This document shows, one piece after another, positions 63,835 to 64,000 of a DNA stretch of 64,000 nt; the stretch's first letter is position 1; every line of letters starts with the position of its first letter. Origin of the DNA: an uncultured Bacteriovorax sp. (lineage in GTDB: Bacteria; Bdellovibrionota; Bacteriovoracia; Bacteriovoracales; Bacteriovoracaceae); contig CAMLRB010000001.1 in NCBI GenBank assembly GCA_946482295.1, positions 47,247-111,246 on the forward strand, written 5' to 3'. The notes under the pieces are model-generated. The model saw only the letters and a list, made by a program, of their open reading frames with translations, did not search any database and had not been told where the DNA came from. The translations under genes were made by a program, and so were the position numbers.

Positions 63835-64000
63835 CTAAACAAAAAGCCCGCGTTCGAGGCAAACTTTGTATAAATCCGACCAGGAAGGTCCCTTATTCGC
63901 TCGTAGCAGCTCCAAGCCATAACCTTGATCATAACGGCTTACAATAAGCGCTGGCTGGGTAAAAGACACACCCTCATAGATCGCAGTGAGTTCGAATGGC
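63835..64000 (-). CDS. Unidentified protein, C-terminal 55 codons only
   Basis: An open minus-strand frame enters from the window end and stops at TAG 63835-63837. The visible end reads ELTAIYEGVSFTQPALIVSR and then YGLELLRANKGPSWSDLYKVCLERGLFV. It looks like real coding sequence (balanced composition, no rare-codon run), but no family can be assigned from this fragment. Confidence 0.55.
   Translation of the reverse strand, partial: PFELTAIYEGVSFTQPALIVSRYDQGYGLELLRANKGPSWSDLYKVCLERGLFV

Noticed and set aside
63870..63900. String resembling the SRP RNA core (GACCAGGAAGGTCCC)
   Set aside because: The conserved SRP apical loop sequence is not completed, and the region is an open minus-strand reading frame that continues to the window end.

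Overview
The window reads as chromosomal DNA of a low-GC, Gram-negative, flagellated bacterium. The tRNA-tuf-secE-nusG-rpl-rpoBC block has the proteobacterial order. LpxC, BamD, Lgt and LspA indicate a diderm with lipid A and lipoproteins, and a sigma-54-type promoter and an NtrC-class activator are present. Gene content (IcmF, CHASE2 kinase, csrA-fliW beside flgKL, many TPR proteins) and the AT-rich, lysine-rich coding style would fit the Bdellovibrionota/Bacteriovoracales. That placement is inference: no single gene here proves it. Nothing looks like a recent island: I see no IS element, prophage, CRISPR array or integrase, and codon style is uniform.

Layout. 1-13.4 kb (minus strand): four tRNAs (Thr, Tyr, Gly, Thr), tuf, tRNA-Trp, secE, nusG, rplK, rplA, rplJ, rplL, rpoB, rpoC (cut by the window start), with an L10-type leader before rplJ and an attenuator-like hairpin between rplL and rpoB. 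13.4-20 kb: rlmB-type methyltransferase, proS, lpxC, a MenI/YdiI-like thioesterase on the plus strand, and ruvC-ruvA-ruvB preceded by a tiny membrane ORF. 20-22.4 kb: folD-gcvT-gcvH, closed by a strong terminator. 22.5-27.9 kb: a small hypothetical, a TonB-type protein, penicillin-binding protein 1A, a patatin-like lipoprotein lacking its nucleophile, and xseB. 28-37.5 kb: a flagellar rod/ring/hook-filament-junction operon (flgF, flgG, flgA, flgH, flgI, flgJ, flgM, flgN-like, flgK, flgL, then csrA and fliW) behind a GG-N10-GC promoter. 37.6-43.5 kb: a hybrid histidine kinase and a minus-strand operon of TPR-SH3, cyclic-nucleotide-binding, PerM-type, bamD and TPR genes. 43.6-47.6 kb: aminotransferase, astA, astD. 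47.6-56.8 kb: a hypothetical, tRNA-Asn, an HExxH protein of uncommon type, an ErpA/IscA protein with a YgfZ-TPR fusion, an FHA protein, the fused mutase IcmF with its cobalamin adenosyltransferase, and a ferredoxin. 56.7-62.3 kb: lspA-lgt, an NtrC-class regulator, a CHASE2 histidine kinase and a degenerate M48-like membrane protein. 62.3-64 kb: a possible structured RNA, an endonuclease IV-like protein, a hypothetical, and the 3' end of another gene.

How genes work together. The first 13 kb is the core translation/transcription superoperon. RuvABC resolves recombination junctions. FolD, GcvT and GcvH share one-carbon/folate metabolism. IcmF and the adenosyltransferase form a B12-dependent mutase unit. 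AstA, AstD and the class III aminotransferase point to succinylated arginine/ornithine breakdown, but astB and astE are not here. FlgM, CsrA and FliW are the regulatory arm of flagellar assembly. The most interesting candidates are the HExxH protein at 48.5 kb, the possible leader RNA at 62.3 kb, the inactivated-looking patatin and M48 proteins, and a secretion-signal-like prefix on FlgG. None amounts to a clear new multi-gene system.
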